Shown here: positions 41,237 to 46,152 of the stretch, piece by piece | Numbering within the stretch: the first letter of the stretch is position 1 | Layout of the letters: every line of letters starts with the position of its first letter | Assembly (NCBI GenBank): GCA_000310025.1 | Contig: FN648688.1 | Span: forward strand, 17,805-63,956 | Direction: 5' to 3' | Source of the DNA: Ectocarpus siliculosus | Lineage: Eukaryota; Sar; Phaeophyceae; Ectocarpales; Ectocarpaceae | DNA length: 46,152 nt | Program-made: the position numbers and the translations under genes | The notes under the pieces: model-generated | The model's input: only the letters and a program-made list of their open reading frames with translations | Databases searched by the model: none | Told to the model about the DNA's origin: nothing

Positions 41237-41353
41237 CTTCACATTAAAACAACCGTTCCGGTCTCCGCTCAGTACCTTCTAATGTCCGTACTATACTATA
41301 CTATACTATAGTATAACAGTACAACTGACGCGGAAGCCTTCCGTGGTCACAAG
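40971..41353. repeat. Two GTT-tailed repeats with ACTAT microsatellites
   Basis: Copies at 40971-41105 and 41199-41353 share a (GTT)n run, GTCTTCACATTAAAAC, CCGTTCCGGTCTCC, CTCAGTACCTTCTAA, GTCCGTACT, a (TATAC)n microsatellite, AACAGTACAACTGACGCGG and CGTGGTCACAAG. A third, shorter relative lies at 19439-19528. The two copies here are tandem with about 90 bp between them. They are probably the tail of a non-autonomous retroelement; no coding sequence. Confidence 0.75.
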
Positions 41354-44197
41354 CCAACTGCCCCCCATAGGAGGGGGGGGTACACCTTTCTAAAAAATAA
41401 AGGAAAAAAAATGGACACCAGAAATTCCTCCAAGGAGCGATTTGTTATCCAACCGAAAACGAGATCAACAGTAAGGCAAACAATAATCGGGATAAAGAGA
41501 CGATCGGCGACCCCGGTCAAAGGGATGAAATGACGAAAGGCAAAGAAAGAAAGAACAGAAAGAGAAAAAAGAAAGAAAACAGAGAGAAAGAAAGACAACG
41601 AAAGAAATAACGGCAGATAGAGACAGGTCCCCTCCAACGCTCCAGTCTACCGTGGAGCGCTATATTGCGGCGAGACCTCAGGCCGGATTAGAAATCTCGC
41701 TTCGCTCGAATAAAAGGACCGCTCGAATAAAAGGACTGCTGTCGCCCTGCAACAACACTCTTGGTTTTGTATGGGTCGAGCTTCCTGGTTTCGTTTGAGG
41801 CGGCGTTTGACATCCGCTTTGAAGTATGGGCTTTCATCTAGTAAGACCCGTCCTGGGATATGGTGCATTTTGCATGGGTTTCGTGGTCATCAGACCACAA
41901 ACGAAACGGAATGCGCAAAGCAACGTGAAGGTAGGAGGACTCCACTTGTACTACGTGCCACCAGTCCTGTGGCTTTCTTGTTTCGTGTGTACCTCTGCTG
42001 CAACCGCGTTGTACCTGCTTTTACCTTGTGTTCTTTTGTTGCTCTGTCAACCACCCCCATTTCTGGTCGACTTGGATCTGTCAGATGCACCAGCTCCACG
42101 GATCAGTACTCCTCAGATCACGTGGTGTGGACTCCGGAGTGAACGGGTGCATACCAGGGCGTATATGACTCTTCCTCCGCCCACAACCGGTCTGATTCTG
42201 TGCTGAGATGACCATGTTTCTCCTACTTGATCACCGTTGGGGGTTGGTGGGTGCTTCGTCTTGTCATCTTTGAAGTGTTCAACATTCCCGGCAGGCGTTG
42301 TGTTGGTTTAGAACCCACGTGGGATGCGTTGGTTTGTGCATCAGAGCAGGTTTGAAGCGGCGGACGTAGGTGTTCGTATCCTGTCTCTTGGAGTTTCTAG
42401 ATCGGGACGAAATCGCCAAGGGCCCTTGCTGTGACCATTCCGCTTTTCCGAGCAGTGGAAAAAGAAACACAAGAAGAATAATGCACCCCGGACTCGAATC
42501 GGCGACACGTGACATGTGAAAGTACCGAGTGTATGTTTTGTAGGTGTGAGGCGTGTATGTGACGGACAGGTGCCCTCCCATGATAAGAAAATAGTTTATT
42601 TTGGAGAGTAGTTGAGGTGAGGTATGGTGGAGATTCAGCTAGCGCCCGCACTTAAGAACCGCTGATGTTGCGCGAGGCTCGATGCTTTCTGGCTGCCTCA
42701 AACCGAGCACCTGTCTTCATTTCCATAGTTCTTATGTCGAGCATGCCTCCGCCTATCCGCCTATGAAAAAACGGTGTTCTTGTTCCTCGTATCTTTACGC
42801 CGAGGTCCCATGCAGGACACAGGTTCTCCTGGGTAATGAAACACTTGTTTGCGTGTTCATACAAAAAGCAGAAAATACGCCGTTCAGCAGGACCTCTGGA
42901 TCCAACGCACCGCAGCTTCCGCGATCACCACAGGGTGGAAACACAGACACGACATCGCCTAAGAGGTGTCAAACTACATATAGAAACAATAACCCACGTA
43001 GTAGGGGTCCACGAGGGTCACCTTCGGCAATATTGTCCTCCCCGCTTCTACTTACGTCCGTCATAGCTACACTGTTGAGGCCTGGAGCCTCCCCCCTTTC
43101 TGCAATCGTAGGACCTCCTCCCTTCTCTGCGGTGCTCCCCCAAGCAAATCCCACGACCCTAGACGGCGCGCCCCGCGTGGGCCAGCAGCTTGCCATGATG
43201 ACAACGAAGGGCGAGCGCTGATGATGATGCTGTACCTATAATAGTATTTTCCCGTCTGGCCCAATCTTCTGGCGAGAAGAGACCCAAGTTTGTTTTCAGC
43301 CCCGACGTCCTGGAGCCTCCCAGTGTGCGCCTTCGTGAAGCAGTTACCGCCGGCAGTATTTCTCTTTCATCCTCGAGATGTCGACCAAAAAAAGTCTTCT
43401 CTAAAGTCTCAAGGCATACAGACAGACATGGCTTCCGTGCATGCACACACCATACACACAGCGTGGTAAGCGCAAACACGATATCACGCGACGAGGGGTA
43501 TGCCGTGTGACGAGCACGCACCTACCCCCACCAGTAGCTCAGGATGTGCCCCGCCAGGAACAATAGTGTGGCTAGCCGGGATACCCAATGAACCCATGGC
43601 ATGTATCGATTTGGCACAGCAAACGCGAGGATGATGACCTGGTTCTGGTACATTCATGTTAAGCGTATCCCCCACTCTCATACTCTCATCAGAGCCTGAC
43701 AACAAGTTCCGGACCCGGACGCAAAGACAAGGAAACCGCTCAGGATGGACACATCACAACACTTCACGCCCTCACAAAATTTCAGGGGGGGGTCCCTGGG
43801 TTGTGGAATGAAGCTCTCGATATATATGTAATCCCCCAGCATCAAACGAAATTCGTACATATATCCATTCCCTCCCCGGAGCTCTTGTACATATGTATTG
43901 TCATCAAGCAACTTGATTGAGCTGTACAGATAGCGCCCGCATTAAGAAAAAAAAGGCTCAAGTTTTTTCGAAAAATAAGAAAAAAAGGGTTATGAAACAT
44001 AGCTCAATCTCTTCCACAACGTAAGAAGCGCCCCAATATGAAACATGATGGTGCGATACCCCCATGACATCAGAAACAGAAATCTTCGGTGTGCTCCTAC
44101 CCCCCTACCTAGCTGAACAGAAGTAGTGCATTATTTTTTGTAGGGGGCAGAGTGGTTATTTTCGCGCCCCCCCCCCCAAACAAGGGTCCCCCCCCCC
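41354..44197. other. No gene recognised; purine tract and short frames
   Basis: A GA-rich tract runs from about 41520 to 41615. Two overlapping frames on the + strand (41771-42142 and 41826-42206) and one at 42682-43221 have no known motif. AGCGCCCGCAYTTAAGAA words appear at 42640 and 43933 and may mark ends of a small repeat. From 44115 the sequence becomes C-rich and leads into the tandem array. Confidence 0.4.
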
Positions 44198-46084
44198 GGT
44201 GTTTGCCATCGGGCTTTGGGTTTTCGTCGCTTGGCAACGACGTTGTAAAACAAGCCCCCCACTCGGTGTTTGCCATCGGGATTGGGTTTTCGTCGCTTGG
44301 CACCGACGTTGTAAAACAAGCCATTTCACTTCGTGAACTCGACAACCAGGTTACCGTTTTTTTTTTACCTCGGTTTTTGTTTTTGGCGGTAACCATAATG
44401 GTGGTCGAGTAGATCATGTTGTGCGGGGTCGAGAACCCTCACTCCGCGCAACGGGGGATGATCTCACCACGTTGTGTTAAACTGGTCAAGCACCCTCGAG
44501 GCAGTTACACAGTGCTTACAACTGTCTCTGGAAGTGAAAGCACCAGAAAATAAATTAAGTCATACGTAGCTGTCATCCGTACGCAAGGAAGTAAGCACAA
44601 GATGCCGAACACCCTTAGCAGGATGCAGCTCACCCTTCATGCGACTCGCCAAATACCTCACGGCGCTTCGCGCTTGGTGATGTGAGAGCCTGGTCCGGTG
44701 AGAACCCGGCGTGCTCCGTCCCGGCTTTGTAGGGATGCGAGGTCAATGGTCAAACGACTACGGCATGCACGACTATGAGTACACCCCCCCCCCCCCGGTG
44801 TTTGTCATCGGGGTTGGGTTTTCGTCGCTTGGCAACGACGTTGTAAAACAAGCCCCCCCCTCGGTGTTTCCCCCCCGGTGTTTGCCATCGGGGTTGGGTT
44901 TTCGTCGCTTGGCAACGACGTTGTAAAACAAGCCGCCCCCCCCGGTGTTTGCCATCGGGGTTTGGGTTTTCGTCGCTTGGCAACGACGTTGTAAAACAAG
45001 CCCCCCACTCGGTGTTTGCCATCGGGATTGGGTTTTCGTCGCTTGGCAACGACGTCGTAAAACAAGCCAATTCGCTTCGTGAACTCGGCAACCAGGTTAC
45101 CGTTTTTTTTTTTTTACCTCGTTTTTTTTTTTGGCGGTAACCATAATGGTGGTCGAGTAGATCATGTTGTGCGGGGTCGAGAAACCTCACTCCGCGCAAC
45201 GGGGGATGATCGCACCACGTCGTGTTAAAATGGTCAAGCTTCCTCGAGGCAGTTACACAGTGCTTACAACTGTCTCTGGAAGTGAAAGCACCAGAAAATA
45301 AATTAAATCATACGTAGCTGTCATCCCGTACGCAAGGAAGTAAGCACAAGATGCCGAACACCCTTAGCAGGATGCAGCTCACCCTTCATGCGACTCGCCA
45401 AATACCTCACGGCGCTTCGCGCTTGGTGATGTGAGAGCCTGGTCCGGTGAGAACCCGGCGTGCTCCGTCCCGGCTTTGTAGGGATGCGAGGTCAATGGTC
45501 AAACGACTACGGCATGCACGACTATGAGTACACCCCCCCCCTCGGTGTTTGCCATCGGGATTGGGTTTTCGTCGCTTGGCAACGACGTTGTAAAACAAGC
45601 CAATTCACTTCGTGAACTCGGCAACCAGGTTACCGGTTTTTTTTTTTTTACCTCGGTTTTTGTTTTTGGCGGTAACCATAATGGTGGTCGAGTAGATCAT
45701 GTTGTGCGGGGTCGAGAAACCTCACTCCGCGCAACGGGGGATGATCGTACCACGTTGTGTTAAAATGGTCAAGCACCCTCGAGGCAGTTACACAGTGCTT
45801 ACAACTGTCTCTGGAAGTGAAAGCACCAGAAAATAAATTAAGTCATACGTAGCTGTCATCCGTACGCAAGGAAGTAAGCACAAGATGCCGAACACCCTTA
45901 GCAGGATGCAGCTCACCCTTCATGCGACTCGCCAAATACCTCACGGCGCTTCGCGCTTGGTGATGTGAGAGCCTGGTCCGGTGAGAACCCGGCGTGCTCC
46001 GTCCCGGCTTTGTAGGGATGCGAGTTCAATGGTCAAACGACTACGGCATGCACGACTATGAGTACACCCCCCCCCCCCCCCCCC
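44198..46084. repeat. Composite tandem array of short and long modules
   Basis: A short module M (about 58 bp, starting GGTGTTTGCCATCGGG and ending GTTGTAAAACAAGCC) and a long module L (about 460 bp) alternate: M at 44198 and 44265, L to about 44785; M at 44797, 44877, 44944 and 45011 plus a partial at 44863, L to about 45530; M at 45544, L to about 46066. M contains CGTCG-CTTGGCAA-CGACG. L contains GGTTACCG...CGGTAACC around T-runs, and ends CGGCATGCACGACTATGAGTAC plus a C-tract. The three L copies are almost identical. M numbers vary 2, 4, 1. Open frames here come from the repeat. Confidence 0.85.
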
Positions 46085-46152
46085 TGCTGTTCCCTGTGCT
46101 GTACTGGAATACTGCCCCACATCGCGGAAAAACCCATGGTCTCCGCTGTTGT
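46085..46152. other. Window end, unique sequence
   Basis: Short unique sequence after the last C-tract of the array. No feature seen. Confidence 0.4.

Noticed and set aside
44109-45763. Frames with FSSLGNDVVKQ or KRRKPNPDGKHR repeats
   Set aside because: They arise from the M and L repeat modules on both strands and are closed at each module junction; no independent coding evidence.
46010-46066. Functional tRNA gene in the long module
   Set aside because: An A-box-like word is present, but I cannot fold a cloverleaf and see no B-box at the right distance.

Overview
This window looks like repeat-rich nuclear DNA from a eukaryotic alga, most likely a brown alga (Ectocarpus-like stramenopile). 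No bacterial or organellar gene order is visible. The reasons are intron-split and decayed coding pieces, eukaryotic retroelements, FNIP repeats, KDZ and SWIM-type transposases, and an ankyrin protein with an APADRAWRRRG-type tail that I associate with brown-algal ankyrin families. The species is an inference. I see no convincing single-copy housekeeping gene; almost everything recognisable is a mobile element or its debris.

Layout. (1) 1-2.76 kb: mostly featureless, with one decayed direct repeat. (2) 2.76-19.37 kb: a non-LTR retrotransposon (LINE) with an APE-type endonuclease, a reverse transcriptase and a C-terminal Cys/His motif. It is split by an 11,731-bp insertion (3783-15513). The insertion has terminal inverted repeats, is flanked by a perfect 10-bp direct repeat (GTGGTGGAAG), and its removal restores the endonuclease reading frame. 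It carries dispersed exons of a KDZ (Kyakuja-Dileera-Zisupton)-like transposase on the + strand, and a tyrosine recombinase gene plus a broken FNIP-repeat gene on the - strand. Its ends and one internal array consist of alternating CCCATGGG / GGGTACCC palindromes. A second, roughly 0.54-kb insertion splits the same LINE just after its RT domain. (3) 19.4-23.1 kb: small repeats, purine tracts, a Ser/Thr-rich reading frame with a strong Kozak start, and the C-terminal part of a SWIM zinc-finger (MULE-like) transposase. (4) 23.9-25.0 kb: a tandem array of about 182 bp per unit, each unit with a near-perfect 30-bp palindrome. (5) 25.3-30.2 kb: a degenerate Ty1/copia polyprotein lacking most of the integrase core, with the RT active-site aspartates replaced. 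(6) 30.3-31.06 kb: an ankyrin-repeat fragment. (7) 32.8-33.1 kb: a foldback element. (8) 33.36-40.87 kb: an element with split direct repeats in the order A1 ... B1-A2-B2, the architecture of PAT/Ngaro tyrosine-recombinase retrotransposons. It encodes a gag-like region and an intact-looking tyrosine recombinase, has no recognisable reverse transcriptase, and contains a 12-unit array of stem-loops. (9) 41.0-46.1 kb: GTT-tailed repeats, unassigned DNA, and a composite tandem array in which a 58-bp hairpin module (2, 4 and 1 complete copies) alternates with a long module of about 460 bp. The end of the long module resembles the 3' end of the LINE.

The elements form a nested record: the LINE is older and was hit by the KDZ-type element and by a small element. 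The two tyrosine-recombinase elements, on opposite strands and with different architecture, are the best candidates for unusual biology, together with the KDZ-type element that carries one of them.
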